Of a stretch of DNA of 64,000 nt, positions 34,120-43,242 are shown one piece after another. The stretch is taken from contig DATLTC010000096.1 of NCBI GenBank assembly GCA_035533755.1, forward strand, positions 1 to 64,000, in the 5' to 3' direction. The position numbers were made by a program, and so were the translations under genes. The DNA comes from Gemmatimonadaceae bacterium (lineage in GTDB: Bacteria > Gemmatimonadota > Gemmatimonadetes > Gemmatimonadales > Gemmatimonadaceae). The notes beneath the pieces were generated by a model. That model was not told where the DNA came from, searched no databases, and saw only the letters and a program-made list of their open reading frames with translations. Position 1 is the stretch's first letter, and the number at the start of each line of letters is the position of its first letter.

Positions 34120-34272
34120 CTAGCTGCCCGATCCCATGTATCCACCCAAGCAGGTCACCGTGCTGGACGGGACGCAGGTATCATTTTTCGGAGCCGTCGG
34201 GCTCGCGCAGGCGGCCATCACAACGGAGGCAACGGCCAGGACGAGGTAGGTGATCTTCTTGCGGCGCGACAT
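34120..34272 (-). CDS. 50-residue exported lipoprotein-like peptide
   Basis: A short gene that is easily missed. The product starts MSRRKKITYLVLAVASVVMA and continues A-C at residues 21-22, a lipobox-like end for the signal peptide. The mature part is 29 residues, with SPTAP after the Cys and two more Cys at 33 and 41, and a Gly/Ser-rich end. GGGAG lies 8 bases before the ATG at 34272. It may be a lipidated peptide in the envelope or a precursor processed further. It is divergent from an AraC-type gene and convergent with a TPR gene. The size resembles signal-peptide precursors, but nothing proves signalling. Confidence 0.68.
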   Translation of the reverse strand: MSRRKKITYLVLAVASVVMAACASPTAPKNDTCVPSSTVTCLGGYMGSGS

Positions 34273-34361
34273 GGGGCGATCTCCCAGATTTGAGCAGAAG
34301 TTTCCGTGACGGGGAACGACTGATCGAGAAGCTAGGGTCGCCAGCCGGTGCGTAAACTCGC

Positions 34362-34393
34362 ATTTTGTGTCATCGGATAGCGTTTTTATGACA
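34362..34393 (-). promoter_or_regulatory. Inverted-repeat operator candidate between lipopeptide and AraC genes
   Basis: TGTCA at 34368-34372 and TGACA at 34389-34393 form the same inverted repeat as upstream of TPR gene 2, with a 16-base spacer (17 there) that includes AGCGTTTTT, the complement of AAAAACGCT. It ends 16 bases before the GTG of the AraC gene, so binding would block that gene's translation start region or promoter, and it lies about 95 bases upstream of the lipopeptide start. Confidence 0.55.
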
Positions 34394-34409
34394 CTCGGCC
34401 CCCTGAGGC

Positions 34410-35207
34410 GTGGACGTCGTCGCCCTCCTTCCCCGGCATCTTCTCACTCACCTGAGACTCGTACTCGGCCCGGAGCACACCCTCTCCGCCTCGGCGGACT
34501 GGATGGAGCTTCGCGCTACGGTGCAGAGCCGCATCGTTGACGTCGTCGTCGCGGATCCCGCGCTCGACGGAGTGGTGCACGTGGACACGCTGGCCGAGAT
34601 CCGGGAACTGTTCCCGTCCCTCCCCATCGTGCTCTACTCCACCCTCAGCGCGGCCGCGATGCAGGGCGTGGTCCAACTCGCCAGACACGGCGTGGAGCAC
34701 ATCGTGCTCAACCGGTTTGACGACGACCCCAAGCGCTTTCTCGAACTCCTCGAGCGAGTGCCGGCCCACGCCCTCGGCGAACGGATGCTGCGCGCACTGC
34801 GCGAGCCCATCGCCAAGCTGCCCGTGACGGTTGGCAGGGCCATCGAACAGCTGTACCGGTCCCCGGCCGGCTTCCATGGCGCCCGGGAGCTGGCGGAAGC
34901 CGGCGGCACCAACACTCGCGGACTCTACCGGTACATGGTGGCCGCGGGGATGCCCTCGGTGAAGGCGGTGGTGGTATCGGCACGACTCATCCGGGCATAT
35001 GCTTACCTGCGGGACCCCGGAAGATCGATCAAGGAAATCGCGGCCCGGGTGGGTTACAACCGGCCCTGGCTGCTCACAAAACAGATGCGTGAATTCACGG
35101 GGTACACGCCCAGCGAGGTGCGGGACGCGCTACCCCCCGAAGAGTTCGTAAAGCTGCTGGCCACGCGAGTGCGGGCGGCGCAGCATGACGAGGACGGCGA
35201 GCCCTGA
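34410..35207 (+). CDS. AraC-type HTH regulator with degenerate receiver-like N-terminus (copy 2)
   Basis: 265 residues from GTG 34410. The N-terminal part (about 1-120) has the strand/helix pattern of a receiver (IVDVVVADPALDGV, FPSLPIVLYSTLSAAAMQ, GVEHIVLNRFDDD) but no Asp pocket in the expected places. The C-terminal HTH_AraC (about 160-245) includes RELAEAGGTNTRGLYRYM and IKEIAARVGYNRPWLLTKQM. It matches copy 1 in order and style. The response-regulator gene follows after 35 bases on the same strand, so both may be cotranscribed. Confidence 0.8.
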   Translation: MDVVALLPRHLLTHLRLVLGPEHTLSASADWMELRATVQSRIVDVVVADPALDGVVHVDTLAEIRELFPSLPIVLYSTLSAAAMQGVVQLARHGVEHIVLNRFDDDPKRFLELLERVPAHALGERMLRALREPIAKLPVTVGRAIEQLYRSPAGFHGARELAEAGGTNTRGLYRYMVAAGMPSVKAVVVSARLIRAYAYLRDPGRSIKEIAARVGYNRPWLLTKQMREFTGYTPSEVRDALPPEEFVKLLATRVRAAQHDEDGEP

Positions 35208-35242
35208 CCAGGCGCTCCCGTCCACAGCTGGAGGACGGAGCG

Positions 35243-35635
35243 GTGCACGGGACGCCAATTCGAGTACTCATCGTCGACGATGAGGCCGCAATCTGCAAAG
35301 CACTCTCCATCGCGCTCACGCGCGCTGGATTCGACGTCCGCACCGCACTCAGCGGAGACGCTGGCGTTGCCGTGCTCAAGAAGGAGCCCGTTGACGTCCT
35401 CGTCCTCGACCTGCGCCTTCAAGACATGCGCGGCGACGTCATGTTCGAGTTGGCCAAAGCCGAGCAGCCGCACCTCAAGCACAGCACGCTGTTCATGACG
35501 GGCGACATCACCGAGAAGGCGGACCGGATCATCCGCAACTGCGACTGTCCGCTGCTTCGCAAGCCATTCGAGCTGCGCGACCTGACCAACATCGTCAGCG
35601 CCATGGCACCCAAGGCCCGCGACGTCTCGGCCTGA
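35243..35635 (+). CDS. Single-domain response regulator
   Basis: 130 residues from GTG 35243, with GGAGG 8 bases upstream. All receiver residues are present: D12-D13 in LIVDDEAA, phosphorylation site D56 in LVLDLRL, T86 in FMTGD and K107 in RKPFE. It has no output domain and no kinase beside it, so it must be phosphorylated by a kinase encoded elsewhere and act by contact. Position next to the AraC gene suggests it may control that regulator. Confidence 0.85.
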   Translation: MHGTPIRVLIVDDEAAICKALSIALTRAGFDVRTALSGDAGVAVLKKEPVDVLVLDLRLQDMRGDVMFELAKAEQPHLKHSTLFMTGDITEKADRIIRNCDCPLLRKPFELRDLTNIVSAMAPKARDVSA

Positions 35636-35664
35636 ACGTCCGGCAATGCCCAGCTGGCGGTCCG

Positions 35665-35692
35665 CGGCGCGCTCCCCTCGGGGGGCGCGCCG
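35665..35692. terminator. GC-rich hairpin, probable bidirectional terminator
   Basis: Arms at 35665-35677 and 35680-35692 pair almost fully (one T-G) and lie between the response-regulator stop and the convergent AhpD-like gene. The loop is too short for full pairing, so the inner pair or two must open. No T-run follows. Confidence 0.5.
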
Positions 35693-35703
35693 CCGTGCAT
35701 TGG

Positions 35704-36084
35704 TCAGGGCCGGGCGCGCTCCAGTTCGCTCCACCGGTCCACGGCGCGCCGGAGGTGCGGAATGACGATCGACCCGCCCACGATCAACCCGATGGACAGC
35801 GACTCGAACACCTGGTCGCGCGACAGCCCTTCCTCCGCGCACCGCACCAGGTGGTAGGTGACGCAGTCGTCGCACCGCAGCACCAGCGAGGCCACGAGCC
35901 CCAGCAACTCCTTGGTCTTCACGTCCAGCGCGCCGGCCTCATACGCCCGCGTGTCGAGCGCGAAGAAGCGATTGATCACCAGGTTGTTCTCGCCCAGGAT
36001 CTCGGCGTTCATGCGCTCCCGGTAGGCGCGGAATTCGGCCAGCGAGGCGCCATGCTCGTGTGTGTCCCCGGTCACAGTTTCCAC
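35704..36084 (-). CDS. AhpD-like carboxymuconolactone decarboxylase family protein
   Basis: 126 residues. The AhpD core is seen as E59 in KTKELL and RCDDCVTYHL with C71, C74 and H78, the CxxC-xxx-H arrangement of the redox-active members. Such proteins reduce peroxidase partners or act as hydroperoxide reductases. The start ATG at 36084 lies within the 3' end of the upstream gene (13-base overlap), so both come from one transcript. No peroxiredoxin gene is adjacent. Confidence 0.85.
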   Translation of the reverse strand: METVTGDTHEHGASLAEFRAYRERMNAEILGENNLVINRFFALDTRAYEAGALDVKTKELLGLVASLVLRCDDCVTYHLVRCAEEGLSRDQVFESLSIGLIVGGSIVIPHLRRAVDRWSELERARP

Positions 36085-36665
36085 CCCCGCAGCGTCTTGA
36101 GCGTCGACTCGAGCGCCGCGCGCTGCGCCTCGGCCGGCCCTTCACCAAGCAGCCCCTCGTAGGTGCGGATCGCGAGCTCCAGCGCCATCGGATCGTGCTC
36201 GGCGCCAGCCAGGCTGGTGGCGTTGTCGGCCAGCGCCGCCCGGGCCAACTGATCCTGCGGAAATCGCTGCGCCACCTGCTGCCACCGTCCCATGCGCTCG
36301 CGGATGTCGGATTCCGACAGCGCCCACAGGTGCCACGCGCCGCGATTCTCTGCGTCCACGGCAATGGCGCGCGACGCGAGATCGCCCACCACGTCCGGTC
36401 CGCGGCCGGTGAGCCAGTAGGCATTGGCGAGAATCACCAAGGCCTGCGCGTCTTCCGGCACCTGAGACACGATTCGCTCGTACGCGGGTATGATCACCTC
36501 GGGCAGGTCGCGGAACGGGACGCAGGCCGCCTGGAGTTGGGCGGGCGAAACGGCTTCCGCCACCGCGCGCACGCGATCCATGAGCACGCCCACGTTGTCG
36601 TGGCGCTGGTAGTCCTGCACCGCGGCCCGGAGTTCGGCGGCCGCGTCCATGGCTGGAGAAATCAT
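36072..36665 (-). CDS. TPR-like helical protein of unknown function
   Basis: 197 residues from ATG 36665 (ATG 36650 is an alternative; neither has a clear ribosome site). It is all helical with three or four repeat-like helix pairs (VIIPAYERIVSQVPEDAQALVILANAY split across about 57-83, SDIRERMGRWQQVAQRFPQD, LELAIRTYEGLLGEG). It has no signal or active-site motif. It overlaps the AhpD-like gene and is likely its upstream operon partner. Confidence 0.68.
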   Translation of the reverse strand: MISPAMDAAAELRAAVQDYQRHDNVGVLMDRVRAVAEAVSPAQLQAACVPFRDLPEVIIPAYERIVSQVPEDAQALVILANAYWLTGRGPDVVGDLASRAIAVDAENRGAWHLWALSESDIRERMGRWQQVAQRFPQDQLARAALADNATSLAGAEHDPMALELAIRTYEGLLGEGPAEAQRAALESTLKTLRGWKL

Positions 36666-37099
36666 GCCTGAAAATATGGGGCCGAGGCCCGGCCGCCTAC
36701 CGTCCCGGCCCGCCCGGACCACTCCAGGGTTGCGCGAACGAGGCAAGTTGCCGATACTCCATGCGTCCGCTGGCACGACCAGTACGGTCCTTCCGGCCGA
36801 TCGCGTGGCAGCCCGTCCCTCACGTGCGAGTGGATGATGGCGAGGAGGCCGCGCCCCGCAGGGCCCCGCCCGCCGACGCGTGAGGCATCCGCGCCGCGAG
36901 CGAGACAAATCAACGCCAGAGTCGCGTCGCACCACATCCCGTCAGTTCGCGCTCGACCGCGCTGCGAATTCATTCGCCCGGGTCAGATTCGAGCGCTTGC
37001 GCAATGGAGCGCGTGTGACGCGTGAGCAGCAGAGCCGGCCCACCGCTGAGCGTGGGCGTTCCAGACAGTGAGCTTCTCTTTTCCCAAACCATCAGCCGA
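36666..37099. other. Gene-free stretch between a TPR gene and rho
   Basis: About 430 bases without a credible gene. The open frames on both strands translate to Arg/Pro/Ala-rich sequence with no motif. The right half probably holds the rho promoter and leader. It contains a five-codon reading frame ATG GAG CGC GTG TGA at 37004-37018 and a GTG at 37022 that could add 26 residues to Rho. No hairpin with a T-run is obvious. Confidence 0.5.
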
Positions 37100-38692
<1,593 letters not shown>

Positions 38693-38728
38693 GCGAACCG
38701 GGGACGGGCGGCTGAAGGCGTCCGGCCC

Positions 38729-40111
38729 TCAGCTCTTCTTGCCCAACTCCTCATACAGCACGGCCACGGCCCTGAGCCCTCTGGTGAAGTTGTCCATGCT
38801 CAGCCACTCGTTGGGGGCATGGGCGTTCTCGCCGGGCAGTCCGAACCCCATGAGCAGGACGGGGGCGCCGAGGATGCGCTCGAAGTCGCCCACCACGGGA
38901 ATGGAACCGCCCTCGCCGGTGATCACCGGGGGCTTGTTGAACGCCGCGGCGAGCGCCTTGCGCGCCGCGTCGTAGAGCGGCCCGTCCAGCTCGGCGCGCC
39001 ACGGCCTGCCGCCATGCAGCGCCCGGACCGTGACCGTCACGCCGCCGGGCGCGACGCGCTCGACATGGGCCTTCATGAGCTGCTCGATCTCGCGCGGATC
39101 CTGATCGGGCACGAGGCGGCAACTCACCTTGGCCATGGCCTGCGACGGCAGCACCGTCTTGGCGCCCTCGCCGGTGTAGCCGCTGAGCAGGCCGTTGACC
39201 TCGCAGGTGGGGCGCATCCAGATGCGTTCGAGCGAGCTGTACCCGGCCTCTCCGCCGAGCACGGGAGCGCCGGTCTCGGCGCGGAACTGCTCGTCGTCGA
39301 ACGGCAGCGCCTTGATCTCTCGGCGGGCCTTGTCTCCCCAATCGCGCACCTTGTCGTAGAAGCCGGGGATGGCCACGTGGCCCGAGGCGTCGTGCATGGT
39401 GGCGAGAATGCGGGCCAATGCCATGGCCGGATTCACGACGGCGCCACCGTAGCTCCCGGAGTGCAGGTCGGTGGTGGGGCCGGTGACGTCGATCTGGAAA
39501 TAGGCGAGCCCGCGCAGCGACGAGAGGATGGACGGCAGGCCCGGCGCGAACATCGACGAGTCGGAGATGACCACCGCGCCGCACGCCAACTCGGCCTTGT
39601 GGGCCTCGATGAATGCCGCGAGGTGGTCGCTGCCCACCTCTTCCTCCCCTTCGGCGAGGACGACGACGTTCACGGGGAGGGCGCCGCGCACCTTGAGGTG
39701 CGCTTCGAGCGCTTTCATGTGGATGAACAGCTGGCCCTTGTCGTCCACCGAGCCGCGCGCGAACAGCTTGCCGTCGCGCACGGTGGGCTCGAACGCCGGA
39801 CTGTGCCACAACTCGAGCGGTTCGGCGGGCTGGACGTCGTAGTGGCCGTAGATGAGCACCGTGGGGGCATCGGCGCCGGCGCCCCGCCACTCGCCCACCA
39901 CGATGGGGTGGCCGGCGGTGGGGTGCACGGTGGCACGGAGTCCCGCATTGCTCATGTTGTCGGCCACCCACTGCGCGGCCCGGGCGGTGTCGGGGTCGTG
40001 CTCCGAGCGGGCGCTCACGCTGGGGATGCGCAGGAGGTCGAACAGTTCGTCGCGGATGCGGTGTTCGTTGGCGACGAAGAAGGCGTCGAGGTCGGGAGGA
40101 AGGTTGGACAT
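38729..40111 (-). CDS. M20 family dipeptidase-like metallopeptidase
   Basis: 460 residues from ATG 40111; the reading frame stays open far upstream but without coding quality. The active-site blocks are YGHYDVQPAEP near residue 89, GSVDDKGQ near 121, LAEGEEEVGS near 152 with the two Glu, SDSSMF near 179 and a late HAPNEW near 434 with the last His. This is the CNDP/DapE-like group that cleaves dipeptides or acyl amino acids in the cytosol. The lid domain contains DLHSGSYGGAVVNPAMALAR. A 36-base gap and opposite strand separate it from rho. Confidence 0.88.
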   Translation of the reverse strand: MSNLPPDLDAFFVANEHRIRDELFDLLRIPSVSARSEHDPDTARAAQWVADNMSNAGLRATVHPTAGHPIVVGEWRGAGADAPTVLIYGHYDVQPAEPLELWHSPAFEPTVRDGKLFARGSVDDKGQLFIHMKALEAHLKVRGALPVNVVVLAEGEEEVGSDHLAAFIEAHKAELACGAVVISDSSMFAPGLPSILSSLRGLAYFQIDVTGPTTDLHSGSYGGAVVNPAMALARILATMHDASGHVAIPGFYDKVRDWGDKARREIKALPFDDEQFRAETGAPVLGGEAGYSSLERIWMRPTCEVNGLLSGYTGEGAKTVLPSQAMAKVSCRLVPDQDPREIEQLMKAHVERVAPGGVTVTVRALHGGRPWRAELDGPLYDAARKALAAAFNKPPVITGEGGSIPVVGDFERILGAPVLLMGFGLPGENAHAPNEWLSMDNFTRGLRAVAVLYEELGKKS

Positions 40112-40261
40112 GGTGGTTAAAGAAACGGGGCAGGACCGAAACGGCGCAAGACCGATACGGCGAGAACGCGGGCGGGACGGGGGCCGTCTTGCTGTCCGAC
40201 GGCCGGACCGGCAGACTGTGGGACTGTTGGCGCGGCGGACATTCCCGAGACCACCGAATCC

Positions 40262-41158
40262 ATGAGACCGTTCCGGATGGCGCTTGCGGCGCTCATCGCC
40301 ATGTCGAGCATCGCCGGGGCCCAGAACACGCGCGTCGTGGTGCTGGGCACCGGCACGCCCAACGCCGACCCCGATCGCTCCGGGCCGGCGATCGCGATCG
40401 TGACCAACGGCCAGGCGTACCTCGTGGATGCGGGGGCCGGGATCGTACGCCGGGCGGCGGCGGCGGTGCGCGAGGGGGTGACGGCGCTGGCGATGCCGAA
40501 GCTGGACATCGTCTTCCTCACCCACCTGCACTCCGACCATACCCTCGGACTGCCCGACCTCATGCTGACCCCGTGGGTGCTGGAGCGCACGGCGCCGCTG
40601 CGCGTGTACGGGCCCCCGGGCACGGCGAACATGGTCCGGTTCATCGATTCCGCCTACGTGAAGGACATCGACATCCGGCTGCACGGGGGCGAGCCGTCGA
40701 ACAAGACCGGCTGGCGCACCGACGTGCACGAATTCACCGACGACGGCGTGGTATACCACGACGCCAACGTGACCGTGCGCGCCTTTCGCGTGCGGCACGG
40801 CGCCTGGGATTATTCGTTCGGGTACCGCTTCGAGACGCCGGATCGCGTGATCGTGGTGAGCGGCGACACGCGCCCCACCGACGCCGTGGTGCGGGCCTGC
40901 AACGGATGCGACGTGCTGGTGCACGAGGTGTACGACGCCGAGCAGTTCAAGAAGCGCTCGCCCGCGTGGCAGGCCTATCATTCCCGGTACCACACATCCA
41001 CGTACCAGCTGGGAGCGCTGGCGGCGCGGGCCAAGCCCAAGCTCCTGCTGCTGGTGCACCAGCTATTCTGGGGCGGCACCGACGCCGACCTCGTCCGGCA
41101 GGTGGAGACGCAATTTCACGGACGGGTGGTGTCGGCCCATGACTTAGGGGTATACTGA
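40262..41158 (+). CDS. Secreted MBL-fold metallohydrolase
   Basis: 298 residues. A short signal peptide (about 1-20) ends AGAQ. The beta-lactamase-fold zinc motif is HLHSDH at 88-93 with FLT before it, GDTRPTD supplies the bridging Asp near 200, and a late VHQLFW His ends the site. A central HGGEPSNKTG loop is like those in RNase Z/arylsulfatase-type hydrolases. The substrate is unknown. It lies 6 bases before marR on the same strand, so marR may control it or be cotranscribed with it. Confidence 0.85.
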   Translation: MRPFRMALAALIAMSSIAGAQNTRVVVLGTGTPNADPDRSGPAIAIVTNGQAYLVDAGAGIVRRAAAAVREGVTALAMPKLDIVFLTHLHSDHTLGLPDLMLTPWVLERTAPLRVYGPPGTANMVRFIDSAYVKDIDIRLHGGEPSNKTGWRTDVHEFTDDGVVYHDANVTVRAFRVRHGAWDYSFGYRFETPDRVIVVSGDTRPTDAVVRACNGCDVLVHEVYDAEQFKKRSPAWQAYHSRYHTSTYQLGALAARAKPKLLLLVHQLFWGGTDADLVRQVETQFHGRVVSAHDLGVY

Positions 41159-41164
41159 TCCCCC

Positions 41165-41662
41165 ATGGCGACCTCGAAATCCAGCCGCGAGAGCGCGATC
41201 CAGCGGGAGCTGCAGCAGACCCGACCGTTCCACTCGATCGGCGCCGAAGCGATGATCGGCATCATGCGCACCGCGGCGCTGATCCAGCGGGAGATCAGCG
41301 CCATCGTCGAACCGATGGGCATCACGCAACCGCAATACAACGTGCTGCGCATCCTGCGCGGCGCCGGCGACGAGGGCATTCCCACGCTGGCCATCCGCGG
41401 CCGGATGGTGGATGCGTCGCCGGGGGTCACCCGACTGCTCGACCGGCTGGAGGCGGCGGGGTATGCCCGCCGCGAGCGCAGCGCGCCCGATCGGCGACAG
41501 GTCATGTGCCAGATCACGGCCGCCGGGCTGGCCCTGCTCGCCCAACTCGACGCGCCGATCAGCGCATACGACGACGTGGTGGTGGAGATGCTCTCGGCCG
41601 CCGAGAAGCGCGAGCTGATCCGGATGCTGGACGCGATTCGGAAGACTACGGTAGGAGGGTAG
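41165..41662 (+). CDS. MarR-family transcription regulator
   Basis: 165 residues. The winged-helix region includes ITQPQYNVLRILRGAG near residue 54, VDASPGVTRLLDRLEAAGYARRERSAPDRRQV as recognition helix and wing (about 82-113), and a helical dimer tail. MarR proteins bind as dimers and respond to phenolic or oxidative ligands. Its last residues VGG and the stop codon are written by an intergenic GGTAGGA repeat. The MBL hydrolase ends 6 bases upstream. Confidence 0.87.
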   Translation: MATSKSSRESAIQRELQQTRPFHSIGAEAMIGIMRTAALIQREISAIVEPMGITQPQYNVLRILRGAGDEGIPTLAIRGRMVDASPGVTRLLDRLEAAGYARRERSAPDRRQVMCQITAAGLALLAQLDAPISAYDDVVVEMLSAAEKRELIRMLDAIRKTTVGG

Positions 41663-41677
41663 GAGGGTAGGACGGTC
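41649..41677 (+). repeat. Direct GGTAGGA-type repeat at the marR end
   Basis: Consecutive units GGTAGGA, GGGTAGGA, GGGTAGGA then CGGTCGG run from 41649 to about 41677. The unit is the same as in the inverted repeat at 9884-9973. The marR stop codon TAG (41660-41662) is one of the repeat's TAGs, so repeat expansion may have set the gene's end. Confidence 0.7.
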
Positions 41678-41691
41678 GGCCGTTCAGCGTC

Positions 41692-43242
41692 TCACGGCTC
41701 GGTCGCCGGCCACGTTCCCTTCCACCCGCGCAGGATCCAGATGCGCCGCCGGGTGGCGACTCCGCCGTCGCGACGGGTGAGCGGCACCAGCGCGCCCTTC
41801 TCCACCGACGCGAAGTGGGCAGCGAGCACGACGGCCGTGTGGTGCGGTTGCGGCACCTCGTCCAGCACGAGCAGCAGGTCGTCGCCCACGTGCGCGAGCG
41901 CCCGGAAGCCGGGCCACAGATCGTACTGATTGGGACGACTGGAGAGGTTGAGCGAGAAGGTGACGGGATGCCCCGCCAGATGGTAGGCCAACTCGGAGGC
42001 GTCCTGGTACTTGTCGGCGGCCACCCACGCGTGCACGCGATCGCCGGCCACGAGGCGTTGCGCCGCGGCGACGCTGTCGGCGAGCTGGCCCCACCCGGCC
42101 GACCGCGCCACGGGATCGCGCGGCGCCGGCAGCGGCAGCACCGGAACGACCGCCTGCACGTACACGACGCACGACACGACAGCCGCAAGTGCGAGGCCCC
42201 AGCGCAGCCAGCGGCGGCCGAGGACGCCCCAATCGGTGGCGGCCAGGAGCGGGACGGCCGGGATGTAGGCCAGCGCCGGCCAGTTGGCCTCCACCGGCCG
42301 GCGGAAGGCGCTGAACAGGAACATGCCGACGCACGTGAGGGCCACGACTGCCAGCAGGTAGTGGGCGTCGCCGGCCGGACGGCGGACCGCGCGCCACACG
42401 GCGATACTCAGAAGGACGAGCAGGATCGGGGTGGCGAGACCGGCCTGCCCGCCGACGAGGGCGAGTTCGCGCACGAGCGGCGAGCCGCTGGGCGCCCCCA
42501 ATCCGTGGTGCAGTTGGAACGTGAACGAGATCCAGCCGTGGCGTGAGTTCCAGGCCAAGACGGGAACGAACACCGTCAGCGCGGCCAGGCAGGCGGCCCA
42601 GGGTCCGGCTTCGCCCAGCCGTGCGCGCAGACTCCGGCGCGTGAGCACGGCGATCGTCACGCCCACGGGGAACAGGATGGATGTGTACTTGGACGAGAAG
42701 GCGAGGCCGAGCGCGAGCCCGGCGGCGATCCACCAGGCGAGCGACGCCGGGGAGTGGATCTTCGATTCGACGGCGCGAACCACGCAGTACACGCCCGCGG
42801 CGGCCGTGCACAGCAGCGGCACGTCGGGGGTGGCGAGCACCAGTCCGGCGGCGGCGAGCGGCATGAGCGAAAAGACGAGCGCCGCGAGGAGGCCGGCGCG
42901 GTCGCCGCCCAGGCGTCGGGCAATGGCCGAGGCGAACAGTGCCGCCAGGAATCCGGCGACGACGACGCCCAGGCGGACCGCGATCGGAGACGGCCCGATG
43001 CCGGCAGCGCCGGCGAGCCCGGTCCCGCCGCGGATGAGAGCGGCGATGCCCCACGGATGGTCGAAGTAGCCGGCGGCGAGGTGCCGGGACCACTCCCAGT
43101 AGTACGTCTCGTCGGGGAAGAGGGGGATGACCGCGGCGAACGCGAGTCGGACGAGCGCCGCTGCGGCAAGGACGAACAGGGCCAGGTGCCACGCATTCCG
43201 AATGTGCCTACCCGCCGCGCGCGGCGGACCGGGATCGGTCAT
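41692..43242 (-). CDS. GT39/PMT-like membrane glycosyltransferase
   Basis: 516 residues from ATG 43242, overlapping the PHP gene end by 4 bases. The N-terminal loop has PDETYYWEWSRHLAAGYFDHP, with the Asp-Glu pair typical of ArnT/PMT-type transferases that use lipid-linked sugars. About ten hydrophobic helices follow up to residue 380, then a periplasmic C-terminal domain with DRVHAWVAADKYQDASELAYHLAG near residue 407. It probably adds a sugar to lipid A, a protein or a polymer outside the membrane. The neighbour in the same transcript is a membrane PHP protein. Confidence 0.83.
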   Translation of the reverse strand: MTDPGPPRAAGRHIRNAWHLALFVLAAAALVRLAFAAVIPLFPDETYYWEWSRHLAAGYFDHPWGIAALIRGGTGLAGAAGIGPSPIAVRLGVVVAGFLAALFASAIARRLGGDRAGLLAALVFSLMPLAAAGLVLATPDVPLLCTAAAGVYCVVRAVESKIHSPASLAWWIAAGLALGLAFSSKYTSILFPVGVTIAVLTRRSLRARLGEAGPWAACLAALTVFVPVLAWNSRHGWISFTFQLHHGLGAPSGSPLVRELALVGGQAGLATPILLVLLSIAVWRAVRRPAGDAHYLLAVVALTCVGMFLFSAFRRPVEANWPALAYIPAVPLLAATDWGVLGRRWLRWGLALAAVVSCVVYVQAVVPVLPLPAPRDPVARSAGWGQLADSVAAAQRLVAGDRVHAWVAADKYQDASELAYHLAGHPVTFSLNLSSRPNQYDLWPGFRALAHVGDDLLLVLDEVPQPHHTAVVLAAHFASVEKGALVPLTRRDGGVATRRRIWILRGWKGTWPATEP

